A DNA stretch of 64,000 nt from positions 24,396,960 to 24,460,959 of the forward strand of contig NC_092563.1 in NCBI RefSeq assembly GCF_037975245.1, read 5' to 3'. The position numbers and the translations under genes were made by a program. The notes below the pieces were generated by a model that was not told where the DNA came from, made no database searches, and saw only the letters and a list, made by a program, of their open reading frames with translations. Of the stretch, positions 36,301 to 51,300 are shown piece after piece. Positions within the stretch are counted from its first letter, which is position 1. Each line of letters opens with the position of its first letter. This DNA comes from Apostichopus japonicus (Eukaryota; Echinodermata; Holothuroidea; Aspidochirotida; Stichopodidae).

Positions 36301-39300
36301 CATCGATATTTTACCTCCTCTCCTTCTTCATTAGTTTCGGGTTCATTTTTATCCGAAGTTACATTCTTTCTCCTCTCTTCAATGATGCTTAAGATGGCTG
36401 GTTTAATATCCCATCTGGATTTTTTCTTCCTCTTCGAGCTCTCTGACTGAGGAGCCAAGCTACCATTGTCTGACCTTTCAGAGAGCACAGAGGGCACAGA
36501 GATAGAAGTGGGTGCTGTAATAGCTGGTACAGAGACTTCATCAAGACTAGTCGTCTTTGTCAGAAAATTGTAAACAGAAACTTTCTCCTTCTGCATGGTC
36601 GGTACACCAACGAGAGATGATCTGAAAAATGACAAGAAATTTAATGTCCTCAACTCTACTTTGGATGAGAAAATGAATCAGATTTCACAAAACAGCATAC
36701 ATAGGCCTACTAAAAACTGGACAAATATTGATATAGTTGTCATGTATAGTAACCATACACTCCTTTAGATCAACATATACAATGTAACTATGGGTTTACA
36801 CTGAAAACAGATTGCAACTTTTTAATGGCATCTTACCCTGGGGGCCAATGATTACTCAACCATGAAGGACCAATGAAAAGAGACCCTAGTTTATATCCAT
36901 ACCTGTTGTTGTGTGAAGGTTCTTTGTTTAAAGTTTATTGACAACTTCTAAAGCAGGACTAAAGTCAATATTTGAACTTGCCACCATTTAGGCTTGATTA
37001 GCTTATTGTTGTACAGAAAAAGGAAAAGATTTCTTCATTTAAATAAATCGCCCTGATTTTAAAGACTGCATGAGGGAAATATTGAACCTTCTTTGCACAA
37101 TGGTTTTGTTATCCACAGATGGTACACCTCCCTTTTAGGTAATATTTAAAAAGGTTACAGATATTGAGGTCAGTTCTCTGCCACACACACACTCAATTGT
37201 CACATGTGACCTTATCTAACTACAGAGGTAAAAGGTTAAATCTGGCTTGAGGCAAGGGAGGGCAAGGGAAGGGCCACCAACATATTATGGGGGGTGGGGG
37301 GAGGGCTTGCAAACTACTTGCATCCAATATTTTGTGAAAATTCTGTACACATGGTGGTGCCACAAATTGAGGCGGGAGGGAGGCACAGTAGCAAGAATGG
37401 GGGGGTATGGTCAAGCCTGGCTACGGACCCACAGTTGGAGGGGGGGGGAGAGTGATTGTCAAAATTGCTCTCCTGCACAAAGCCCAGTCATTTAACACAA
37501 AGTATAACAACATGGGGCGCTTTAAAGAGGTCTTATATAATGACTTTCTGAATTTCAAAGAAAATCTGATCAAACTTCGATGTCACATACCCAGAGATGC
37601 CAACCTCTTGACACAAAAAAACAGACTGAATATCCTAAAAAATCAGATTTTCACAAAAACTTGACACTACCACTGGCCCGTTGGCCCCGGGCCAGTCAAA
37701 TGTCAGAAAAATGTTTTACTGGTAAGAACGGGCAAGTAAAATGTTTACTTTTTCATTAACATTTAATGAGAAAATTGTAAAGCTGCCGATTCCGCGTATT
37801 TCCCGCCCATGTAGGCTCGTTGTTCAATGTGTTTGTCAGGGTTTGGGGGGTTACTTGTACATGTTTCTTTGCGATTCCGCTTCCTTTAAAAAAAATTTTT
37901 TTTTTTTTTTTTTTTTGAAAGATGAAAAATCGTATTTTCAAGAGGCAATATGGTATTATCGTATTTCACTTGTTTTATAGTACTAAATACGATAAAATCG
38001 TACTGGTTGGCATCTCTGCATTCCCTACCCCTCCCCTCCCAACCCTAGATATGTATGTGCTATGTACCTGAGATTGATAAGCAACAAAAAAAACCTCTTA
38101 AAGGAGTTCCTTTTTCTGTGGCTTGATTGCTCCGCAGAGTGGATGAGTGCAATTGTAATGATATTATATTATTATCATTATTATTATTATTGTTTTTTAT
38201 TTTTTATTCTTCACTGTTTTGCTTATAACCGAATTAACGTATGAACGAAGCTAAAGAGGTCTTAAAAAGTACAGTCAACCTGTCACGACCTCCATTCAAC
38301 CAATTTCACTTTTAATACCGACAATAGCAAATACTTAACCACTTATTTCCAGCCCTATTGTTCAATTCAATCAAGTTCCACACGTTCAGTTAGATAAATA
38401 CGATACTTTGTATTGTTTGAATGCTTGATTTAGAATTAAATTGACAATGAATGCTGACAGTTCAGTAAGAAGCCATATCTTATATATTCGATGAAGTACA
38501 ACAGAGAGGCTCTTATGAAACAGTTATTATTTAACTTATGATAGATATCGCCCAACTTTAAGATTTCATGCAAATATGCTAAAAAGTTATAGGAATGGTC
38601 ACTATTTCGCTAAGATTTTAACTAAGATTTATGCTTTTGGAATATACTCGAAAGCTTAAAGATGTTGACTATAGGGAGAAATGAAACTGACAAAGGACCG
38701 TCACAATTTACTCAAAACAGGAAGAGAGAAATAAAAAGAGATATACCTCACTGGTCGTTATGTGGATATTTTGCTATATTTTAAAGATAAAACTAAATGA
38801 TATGAAAATTACCCAGGGTAAGGATTTGGAACATTAAATCTTTTACAGAGGAGGTTATCTGGATGCCACTCAAACAGCTCTCTGGTCAGTTTCCCGTACA
38901 TCTTCATCTCTGCGGCATTTTCGTGCTGGCTTTTATCCTCCTGTATAAAAACAGGAATAATGAATTAATCCCCTAAAGAGAGTCAAACACAAAAAAAAAA
39001 TAATAATAATATAGTTTTATGAAGCAAACCAAGCGAGTGGAGACCAGATGATAATTGTGCAGGAGAATGAGGAGACGTTGTTTGGACAAATATCTGCTTG
39101 AAACATTTTCGAGTGAAATTGGCATCAGAAAAAATGAAAGAGCTGCATTTATGTACAACATACTGACAGATATTAACCAATTGTGTAAGTTTCTTTTTTA
39201 CTAATCAGATTAACATTGGCTCATTTTGAGACCCACAATTTGATATTCCCAGATCCTGCTGGGACGAAAAAGTTTTTTTTACATGGAAATAATTTGTTCT

Positions 39301-42300
39301 AAAATATATCTACCTGATTAGTCTCTCCATATTGTACTACTTCCTCATCCTTGTACTGAGCGGAGACAAATCTTGAAGCCATCATGGATGATACTGGTTT
39401 GTGAAGTCCAGCTGCTCTTGTCAACTCTGATCTGCCCCTCTGTCTCTCCCATTCAGTGATACCCTGGGGTATAGATTGCTCATCACCTGGGGCACAAAAA
39501 TAAAATCAGAGAAAGGAGAGGAAGAAGGACATTCAAACATTAATAACTTAATAAAAATATGTTTTTTCTAACATGCAAATACTTTCAGTAAACTTTGTAA
39601 ATTGTTACGATATATAAATTATTTCCATCATATTCTTTCCTCCAGTTTCACACAATGTAGGATGCTTAGATACAAAATAAATTGAATTCCAATGAGTAAA
39701 ATCTGTTAGTTTGCTTTATATCTATTTAGATTTACATACAGTTGGGTTTCATTTCATACAGGCTTAACTCGAGTATATTTACAGTGAAATGTACAATAAA
39801 GATGCTATGAGGGTATGTTGTCTCCTGTTAACAGCTGCGATTATATCGCCATTTGTTGCACAAGATGACGTCAACACAAAACTCGGTCCCAATTCTTATA
39901 TGCAAATTTGTCTTTGCATATTAAGGTCAAATTTGAGGAACCGTATACTAACGATTTGCAGACCTAGCCTTAAACTTACCTGCTTGCTTTTCGTTATGCT
40001 GTTGTTTTTCGTCTCTTCCAAATTCCATTCTTGATTCCTGTCTGTCACTAAGCTTGTTTTCCGGTGTGGTAGGTTTACCTTTAAAGATTAAAAGTGGTTT
40101 TACAGGTTCAAATTTGTTGCTACTGAATGTTGCAAAAGTTGAATTAATCAGTAGACATCTGTATATAACATAGGACTGTTGAGAAATAGGCCAGACGGTT
40201 ACTATCTAGCGAAATGACATTTACATTTAGTCATCACCGGAAAAAAAGGATTTTCATAGATCTTGCATTTTCCATATGATGGACTAACATGTCATCTTTT
40301 CATGACTTATTAAAGCTCAAACTCCTTGTTCAGCAGTATAATAAAAAAAAATAAAAAAAAGGTTGAATCTATAAAAGTTGCTTCATTTCTCAGTTTTACC
40401 TGGAAGAACTTCTTCTCCAAGCATGGCTGACCTCTGATTTGAGCTCAAGGAGAACCGTGAATACCTCTCTACTTCCTTGGGAGGCTCCACCTCAGAAAAT
40501 GTGTGAATAGGCTGAAATCCGCTGGGCAAAATTGGAGGAGCAAACACCTATGGGAATCGATCATAATACATCTGATGTTACTCGTTCCATATATCTGATA
40601 ATCTTAGTTCACTTTGTTTCTCATTTAAAGGGCAAGTGATCAATGTTTGTAGGAAACAACATAATTTGGGATCCACTGTGGGTCCATTTACACTAGTATC
40701 CTATCAACTTCAATGGACCAAGTTTGAACAGCCAAAAGAGATAACATTTATTATTATGTGAAAAGTGAGTTTGACCTGGATCAAGCCATGAAAATGTTTA
40801 TTCCAGGCAGAGACTATGTACAGTTAAATACAGTGCAGTAGATCAAACCTCTGCTGTTAATGTTCTCTGAAGCAACTGCATTTACATACATACGTAGTAG
40901 CTCAATGTATTCCTTATGCAAAGTTATACTTTGTATTAACAAACATGATTTTGCTTCGATGAGAAAATCTGTCCAGGCCAGTGCTAAACTAAAATAAGTT
41001 GAATTTTACCTAAATGGGGACTGTGATCTACCCAATGGCTGAGTTCATTTAAATGATTATCTACAGTATTAACCACACTCTATTACAATAGTCTTTAAAT
41101 CCTCCATAACTTTTACAGTGCAACTAGATACACACACTACAATCTGTAAAGTAAGAAGAGGTATGGAATTTACAGTTCCCATGGTTACATATGTTGAATT
41201 ACCTACAAAGTGTAACAATGTAGCTGAAATTCAATACAAAATCTCACACAAGAATCAATGCTACCACTTGAAATACAAAATAATGTCAGTGACGTAAATA
41301 AAAGAATGAACTTTCCAAATACATCTGAAAAAGCAGAGCTGTTTGGAATTTGCTTATTAAATTTTACACTGTAACCACATATGGAAAAACATGCGATAGT
41401 CGTCCGATGCAATGGATAATATTTGCTTTTTAAGCGTGATAGACTTTGCTAAAGAATGATAGCAGCTTCTGTTTGTTTCTTGGAAAAAGAAAGTGTTCCT
41501 TCCATTGATTCAATATGACATAATCAGGGTGAATCTAACACCATTTGTGAAACCAAACAAAGTAAATTATCCACAATTGTGATAGGACATATTAAGGTTT
41601 GAAGTGTACAGAGACTTCTCAGCTTTCTTCATTTATTATCTAATCTTATTCCAAAGCTTCCTGTTTACAAACCTTTTCAATTCATTCTAAACTGAACTGT
41701 CAAAGTAAATATACAACAAGTAGACAAACACGCATCTAGATCACGTTGGCACTACATTCTCATTATGGATACAGTACGCAAATAAATACCATAACACCAC
41801 ATAATACATACCACATACCACATAATACCACATACCACAAATAAATACCATAAATACCAAATACCATAAGAGACCTGTGCGTAATAAGAAGAATGGAATA
41901 TGACATGATATTTCAATTTTAATCAATGTTTATACATAAAGAAGGAAATGTTGATAGATGAGAATGGTTGGTATCATTATAAAATCATGTTTATTCCAAA
42001 TATGCATCGAACCATGTAACACTTCTTTACCATCTTACATAATATTCATAAATAATTAATAAAAATGTATAGTTATAAAGGTACAGTAAATATACATGCG
42101 AAAGTTATTCTCAGTTGGACTAATAATAATGTAATAATTGTGTGTTATGATGATGTTTCCATTGCATTACCTTCTTAACGAGAGCCTTTGTTTGAGAAGC
42201 AGCAGTAAAACCATCCAAGCAGCCCTGGGATGAAGCTAGATTGAAAAATATATATATTATACTTAAATGTTTATATGGTATTACATGTTATTATACAGTT

Positions 42301-45300
42301 CATAATGCATAGTAAATTATTATACTTATATACTGTATGTATATATGCATGTGTGTATATATGTATTTGATTTCAACTTTGTATACATATATATATGTAT
42401 TGTGGGTGGTTGGGGTGGGGTGTGTGGGTTATACGTATTGGGTTGGTGTGTGGGTGGATATAAGTGTTACTGCTTTCTTGTATTGTTCCCTCTATTTACT
42501 TATGGGAGCGCTCTACTAGACAAGCCATCTGGGTTTTTTTGAAGTGCTTCCTTTCACAATTTTCCCTGTTGTTGATATGTTTTGTCACTTAGTTAACTTC
42601 TCTGTATTTATATTGTGAAGAAACAAATAAATTTAATGAAAGAAATCATAGAATACTTTAAGTATTAAAAATTCAGATATCAATAAACACTTTATCAAAG
42701 CAACTGTGCTACAATTCAGGCATAGAAAAATGGTATGGTACTGGGACCTACCATGGGCATATATATTACAGTGCACATTGGGAAGTTTAAGTATTGCTCC
42801 ATAGTAAACACAAAAGTTGGCATACAAGTGTAAAACTCTTTAACAAGTTCAAATGTTCTTCATAAATTATGTAAACTGAAGAGATGACGCAATTTTTTTT
42901 CTAGGAGACGTTACAAGTAACCAATTCATCAATATCCAGTTTAAAAACAATATTGTTTTTTTTTGTGTCATAATTTTACTCTATGTGTCAGTACGCCTGT
43001 TATTTGTACATCTCTACTGTAGGGTATAAAGATCATACAGTATATGTATTGCAAAATTAATTCCATCTTTAACCTTCCCTGTTGTTAATTTGTCTTGCTT
43101 GCACATATACAGTACACATATGACAACAAACAGTGTTCTTAAGTCTTTTAGAGGTTAACGACAGTATATGAATTTCAGATGCATTTTGATCCACATGTAG
43201 ACTACACCGGCCATCAAAACGTACCAAATTAGCACCATTAATGGTGAAACGTTTTGCCAAGAGTTTTTTCAAGAATGTTATATTTATAAAAGAATTACGT
43301 TTGAATTATAGCTGCACATGATGGTCAAAAGAACAATGCAAAAGTTAGATCTTATAATATGCTCATTTGAAGGAATACTTTTAACATTCAGAGTCAAAAT
43401 TCCCCAGACTAGTATAAAGTTATCAGAATGCTATATTAAAATTCATCACAATGTGCTGCAAAAATAGCTCAATTCTACAGAAAGGAATTTGATGGTGACA
43501 ATAACCACATTCAGTGAAATACCTAGACACTTCTGAGGTGTCAAGTACATTAGCTCTGAGAAATGTTCCTTTTCTGTTATGCTGTACTTTGGGGTTAATG
43601 CATGACTGATTTTCTTTTCATGCGTAGCTGCATATTTCAGTTTTACAACGGCACCGTTTATTGTCTACAAATCTATATTCTATCTATGTGACAGAGACTG
43701 AAAGCAGAGTAATAACAACCGTGCAATCGAGACGAAAAACTAGTTAGCTAATATCGTCTACACTTTTTTGAAGGCTTTGGAGGGATAAGGTGACCGATTA
43801 AAGATAAAGGCAGAGTAAATGGACCATGTTTGCCCGATTGAGCCTAAACAGAGTGGGAGTTTCTGTCTTTGTTCAAAGTTGTCAAGTTTATCGAATTGGT
43901 TTCGGCAAACACAAAAGAGAGTAAAAATTGGTAGAGATCCAAATTTTTGTGACCCTGTAGGTCACATTTTGAGCAAAAAGAGTAAGCACATTCCTTTCCT
44001 GAAAAATTGTGGGAAGGGCAAGCTATGTCAACCTTTCTACCTCTCTTGACTTCAGTAAGTCTATGGCAACCTGGAAAAATGCTTTGACTTTGCTAGGTAA
44101 GGAGGAACTGAAACGTTATTAAGATGCTACGGAATTGACAATTCAAAACAACACAAAATATCAATGACAAAAGTAGGTGACTGAATATCGATTCTGAATC
44201 ATTTGTGTACTTGTGAAGGCCTCTTTCATCCGAAGGAAAGGAAGTTTATTGTGATTTTTCAAAAAGTAACTCACTGGTCAAACCAGAAAAGATCAGAGAT
44301 TTCCATCTCTTATGTTTAGCACTCACTTGTGGGAATCAACCAATTAATTCACTGGTAAGGGTTTTAAAGCATAGAATTTTTATTCCAAAATGTATCAATT
44401 GATATTCAGATAGAACAGTCTCCCTAGGTGGAATATAGACACATAGATCTTATATGAGCAAATGGACATTTTCATTTACCAAATTTGAGCTAGCAAATCA
44501 GCTCTGCCATCATCCATCCCTTTAATAATTGTTATTAATGAATGAGAGTTACATGATATTGTTTATACACTGTGAAATATTTTCACATCTTACTGTCAAG
44601 GTCATGTAGTATAAATCACAGAGAATCAGGCCAAGTTTGAGACCATCTGAGATAACCTGTTGATCCCTTGAGCTAATTTTGAGACCTATTGAGGTAACTA
44701 TTGACCTTGAAGCTCAGAGTGAAAACTGATATGGGCCACTTGAGTGTGTGTCTAAAAGCACCCAATACAAGAGTAACAACTCTTTGCAGCTAATTTCATT
44801 TCCTGGATGACTTAATGTATTGTTAAAGATCACTTCAGATCTATTTTATGTTGGGCCTCTTCACAAAACTAAACTGAAATTGACCAAACAATGTTCACCA
44901 AAAGAATATAGCATCAGAGAACTCACAGGTTAATTGTATGAAGTTGGCATGTTTACAAGGATTACAGACTTTGACATATGTTGACCTCATGTGACCTTTG
45001 ACCATTACCAATTTCGATGGGGTTCTTGCACTTACCAAGCTGGATCTACCTACTAAGTGTGAAATTCAACACAGATGTACTTTTTGAGCTATCATGTTTA
45101 CAAAGTGTTCAGACTTCGACCCATGTTGACCTCATGTGACCTTTGACCTCCACTTATTTCAATAGGGTTATTACACTCACCAAGCTGGATCTACATACTA
45201 CGTAGGAAGTTCCACATATATGTATTTCTTGAGTTGTCATGTTTACAACGTTTTCAGACTTTGACTTATGTTTTCTGCAAATGACCTTTGATCTCCACCA

Positions 45301-48300
45301 ATTTCAATAGGGTTCTTACACTCATCAAGCTGGATCTACATACTACACATAAACTCCCACAAAGATGTACTTTTGAGTTATCCTGTTTATAAGGTTTTCA
45401 GACTTTGACTGATGTTGACCACAAATGAGCTTTGACCTTCACAGAAAAGGGTTCTTGTTCTCAAGATAGATCCACATACCAAGTTTGAAGTTAATCCACC
45501 AGGAAATTTTTGAAATGTCACATACACATACATACACACCCGCCATCACCATCGCATGGATTGCTGGTGTCGACGTGTTAAAAAAAAAGGCTTCTTTAGG
45601 AAGAGCTGACCTTAAGCCATTGCTGTAAAGCAAATGGGTGATTTAGTGACTTATGTATACATAGTTTTGATAAAGAGAAGAAAAATGGTCTGTAATGGTA
45701 AACTATTCATTTCATGGAAAAGCAATAATAATAATAATACATATAAATCATAAGTATATATGATCCACATCATTGTTTCATTATTGCTTAACATACAAGA
45801 TTGACCAAATCTCCAGGACTTTGATGTGAAAACAGGATCATTTAAAATGCTTAAGGTTACTTATGCAAACCAAGAACCATTGTATATGCTGTAAGTTCTT
45901 GATTCTTATGATGTTCCTTTATTCATGACCTGATTAGTCTGTGACATAGGTGTTACCAGTAGATGATGCTGTTAAAATGTCAAAGGCTGTCTTTTATCAA
46001 CTATTGACATTGTTGACAATAAAAGTGTAATATGTTAATGCTAACCAGCAAAACATGGTTCCCTAAAATGACGTCAACACATTGACGAAAATCGCAGCTT
46101 CTTGCCATGACCTTTTTAAGGCTGTAACTTTATGTACTTCTGCCATTGTTGGCAATTTTCACTTTCAGAATGAGAATAAGGTTTCCCTAAAAACAGACAT
46201 TACTTATTGAACAAAATAGAAACCTTTTTTTATGACTTTCAAACGGTGGCATATGTAAATAGCTACATTTGATGTTTTAGTTTTCTACAAAGAATGGGGA
46301 GGGGGTAAATGATGAATGTTTATCTCAAACATCTCCATTCAGTGAGACACAATGATGGTTGGTGATGCTTTCCCTGTAAAATGTAAGTTACTGGCAGCAA
46401 CTCACTCATTTCGACAATTACATCAGAAACTTCCCAAAAGAATCACAACTGAGCATCACATGTGTACCTAACATTTGAAAGTGTTCACAAATTTCAAAAC
46501 AATAAAGTTCATCAACTTGACTTGTTTTGTTTCAATTCAAATAATGAAGAAAAAAGTGGAAAACGTTGAGTAATTTCCAAATTCCTTCATGAACCTCATC
46601 AATACCAACATGACAAATTATCTGGAGGACAAATTCATACTGAATCTAGAGAATTTATTCCACTTGACAATTATAAAAATGCAAAATCTCATTTTGATTA
46701 GTATACTTCATGGACTTTGTAAACATAATCTAATACTGGATACCCAATTACAAACAAGTGCTTCCAAAAAGTTAGATGGATGACGTTATTTGAAATCGAA
46801 ACGTTTCCACTTTCATGAAGTTAATGTGATGGACAGCAGATATCACTAGACAAACTCACCAGTGGTCTTTGGAGCAGTCCATCCAAAATTCCTTTCAGAT
46901 TGATCCTCACCCCCTAGGACTTGGTCATACATATTCATATCATCAGTTGAGTAAATATCATCGTCTTGCTCTTCAAACGCACCAATTCCAAAAGCCTGAA
47001 AAAGATGTCACAGAAATTAATGCTCTTTGTTTTTCAGTTATTCTCAACATTTTTTTACTGTTGCCTTCGGAATCTTAATGATTTGAAACACTACATAGGC
47101 AAATTAAACAGCTATCTGAAAACATATTTCTCTAATGGAAACTCTCTTAGAAGACACAAGACATTATGTGAAGAATCAAAATGTAATTTATTGAAAATGA
47201 ACAGATAAATTAACAAGAAGATGATACAAAAGGTAAAACTGCTGACAAACATCTACCATGCTGATTTACCAGACAGCTTACTGTGACCAACTTTCTGGAG
47301 TAATTTAGCCACAAAAATAGGTCAAAATCCAATCAACCAACTACTCCAGTTAGGACAAGATCATGAAATGGGTTTTGGCATCAAACATTGTGGAGTATAT
47401 ATATATATTTTTCTATTTATGATGAATAATACATTGCTTGCTATCAGAATATTCTTTTAAAAGCAAAATTTCTGCTGTATAGTTTACATAATAGGCTGCT
47501 TAAATATGCCATGTATAAAAATGACCCCACAAAAAAATGCAGATTTTGTTGCTCTTCAAGAGAAACAATTTGATTTCTTCTTTTCAAAATTTCTCCAGTT
47601 TCCAGTACTTCCTCTACCACTAATGGTAACGCAGCATGGTGTTTATGCAAACGATACCAGCACATATTTACCCATTATATATTTTTTTTATGTTATTAAA
47701 GGAAACAAAATGTGACCAAAAATTTGGACTTCACTTCTGATCCAAGAAACAATAACTGTGAAACTTTTGGGCATTTAGACATTTTTACTTAATATGTAAA
47801 TCTGGATAAGTTAAGAGCACTGTATATTTTGAATTAACATGAAATGTTACGTGAATAAACAGTTTTAGTCAGAATTTGCAGTGAAAACGGAGCTACCAAC
47901 CGAGCCTTTTATTCCTTTTCGTTTGCCTTTCACTGGTGGTGCATCACCGAAAAGGTTCATATGCCCTCCTAACACAGATGTGTCTCGGTTGATCCCACTG
48001 TAACCCAGTCCTTTCTGATCGCTCTTCATTTGAAATAGAAATTGTTGAACATCATCCGGACCAAACAAGAAGTTACTCATCTCATCCTCACACTTCTCTG
48101 CCTCTGACGTTGGAATGCTTTCGCCTCCCTGTTCATCCTTGTTTCCAAGTTTTCCTGGATGATAAGAACGTAAGATACAAACAAAATTTTAGACCACTTC
48201 ACAAATTCAACTGGTGTCGAGTGAATAAAGGCGGCAACAATTGAAACAATGAGTCTTAGCAATTGGGAGGTTTCCGGTTCGATCGCGGGTGGGTTTTTAA

Positions 48301-51300
48301 TCTAAGAGCAATTTATGGTTTTCCAATCTGAGATGACTTTCTAAACTGAAAATATTCTAACATTTTGAGTTAAAATGTTGAATTAGAAGCCACCAAACAT
48401 GACAGTTGTAATCCAAAAGCCCTTGCGGGCTTCTCCCACATTCATGGTCGCTTAAGCTTTGTAAAAGCCTGACTATTGATTATTATTTGGTTATTGGTTA
48501 TTAATTTGCTTTTTGTTTTATTCTCCAGAGGAACTGCCATAACTATCAAGAGAATATTAATGTTACAATTTAACAGGAAAAGGACTAGACCAAGAAAAAT
48601 GAAAGAATCAATAATGACATTTGCCTGGCATTTGCTACACAGCAATTACATAATAATACTTATTGTAATAATTTAATTAATTACAAATTATTTATGGTAA
48701 TAATAATTTGCCGATAAAACTGCATGAAGTAGTTACATGTAGGATTTCAACATCCACAATAAATTCTGAGATTCATCTGTTTATGGTGGTTCCAAAGGGA
48801 CAGGTGATTTTGAGACTTATCGTGTTAGAAAGCGAAACATCACAACGACTTTGTACATTTTAGTTGTTTTATCTTGACGAAAACTTGTCACGCTGTTGAG
48901 TTGCTGCATTGCCTGTAACTTGACAACACATCAAACCAACTATATTTGTAGACTTGGCATGTTTAGGGTAATGTGATAACTTGACAATAATAGTCAAAGC
49001 ACTGAGATGCTGTTCTATATACTTAACTTGAAATCACATTAAATAAGGATATTTGATGATTCTGTCAAGTTTCAACTAACGGGGAAATCTGGACGAAAAA
49101 CATTAAATTGTTGACTAACACGGTAAGTCTACAAGTTGTTTGTTCCTTTAGAATAAAGAGTAGTTTACCTTTGCTCTTCTTCTTCTTATACTTCCTCACT
49201 TTAGGCCCAACACCTTGGCCCTCTCTCCAACCCATTCTCTTTAATATTTGAGCTCCAATGGATGCACTAAAACAGAGAAAGAGAGAGAGAATTAAACTTA
49301 ATTTTACCAACCTTCTAGTGTACTACGTGGTTTTACTACTTTTCCATTACAAATGCTCAGACGGAGTTACCTTCACCCCAGATATTTTGTGACAGCAGGA
49401 CATGTAAGGGTTTAGGGTCAATAGGTCAATTTTCATATGGTTTGTAAATGTTAAAGAAACTGGCAATCCAAGTATTGACTCAATTAACAACAGTAATGAC
49501 AACTTTCTGAGGGAAAAAAAATATGGAAGACAAGACTAACTAATGAAGCACATTGCTTTTGTATGGAGTAAAAAATGAAATGAAAAAAATCTTCAGTAGA
49601 ATATTACAAACATAAACTTACTTTGTGACTGTAACCAAATCATTGAGGGGTGCTAAGCCTGGTATCGTTGATGTTTCATCGTCTCCACTTCTTTTGGGAA
49701 CTCTGGCAGAAGATGTGAACTTGTCAGCAGTCTTGAGTTTTCTTGGAGCAATCCCATATTCACCAAGATCCTGCATAAAATTGGAACACAAGACTTATGT
49801 ACTGACTTAAATTGATGAATCCGACAATGTCAAAATATCTGTGCACTGACAGACGTATTACTTTGAAACTGGAAAGTTAAACTGTCATTGTTGCTATCAG
49901 CTTGCAAGGTGACAATAGCCATACCTAGTAAACTGACAAAAAGTTTTGCAATTGAACAACAACAAATATCAATATTTTTACCCTCGTTTGTCCCTACAAT
50001 GGCAGTTTTTTCGACAGGTTAAGCAATTCTTGTGACTGAAATCATACATGAAAGGCTGAAAATTGGAATATTTATGGCTTAAACATTGAATTTCAACAAG
50101 TCAATTCAAATACAGTTATTTTAAAGTCTGCAAGAATGATGCTCTGGTCTTTAAATACTCACTATAACAAACACACTATTTGATTCAATTGACTGTGGAG
50201 CTTGACACTATTTAATTCAGACACTTTTAGTTTCAAGAGTGTCTGAATCAAATCAGTTCAGACACTATTTGTTTAAATGCAGAGACTGCTTGATTCAATC
50301 GACTGTGGAGCTTGTATGGTGTCTGTTAGAGGTTTGAACATAGATAATGATAGCCATGAAAGGGAACAAAGTATGGTAGCACCATCATCCACGAAGTATA
50401 ATTCTATTTGTCTGGTATTTGTATGGTTTTTTGTTAAAGACATAATAATGAGCAGTACAATAGCTTCATAAATGATTTCAGCCACTATTTGATTTAATGG
50501 ACTCTCAGGGTATTTGTATGATTTCTTTGTCAAAGAACTGAGTATGGTACATCATGATGGAGAACAAAATATACTAGCCTCATCATCCATGAAGTCTTCA
50601 GCAATTTGGTTCTTCTTTCCCTCATTCTTGTTAGACCTCGAAGAGACAAACGTTGATGGGGTCCATCCTGTGAAAGACAACAGTAATGAATTAACAGGAT
50701 ATCACATTTTTTTTTAAGCATAAAAATGACAAATCTTTCATAGAAAGTCACCACAATTCTGACTAACTAAATATACTTTATCCCTTAAATGAAATCAAAG
50801 TAATGCATTTCCTCAACAGCCACTCCTTGACTCCTATTCAATTATATTGACCATTATTACCCTAAGGACCAAAACTTTGCAGTAAAATTAGACTTGGCAG
50901 TCTTTGACAGAATTGACAAAGAAACACACCCTTACCAATGTCTATCTCTGTACCTGAACTTTGAGGTGGTTAAAAATGAGCACTTTAAATTTTAACCTTA
51001 AAGGGTTTGAAGACTCGTGCACAGAGAAACGTCTCATGTAGGTAATCTGACCTAGTTTCGAATGAGGTGTAACAGAAGTGTTAGACACCACCATCGATCC
51101 CAGAAAATACACACACAGCTTGCTACCGTCGGTAATCAGACACTAGTGTACAGTCAGTACATACAGCTGCGGTCAATACCCACAGCACAGTGTATAAACG
51201 ATACAGCGATGGACATCTCAGGTCCAGCTAATGATAACAAGGTATCATGTTTCATTACTGTTTGCATTTTGTAGCGACACGAACAAAACATCACTTGCAA

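Noticed and set aside
43819-44049. 76-codon open frame with several cysteines on the plus strand
   Set aside because: It is inside gpatch1 intron 7 in antisense direction. The cysteine spacing matches no family I know, and length alone is not evidence.
47895-47900. GTAGCT donor for gpatch1 exon 6
   Set aside because: It would place exon 7 out of frame; GTTGGT four bases earlier restores the conserved AFGIGA reading.
50573-50574. GT donor for gpatch1 exon 3
   Set aside because: Using this GT would end the exon in phase 1 and give a stop in exon 4, whereas the GC site keeps the conserved DE-DLGEYG junction.
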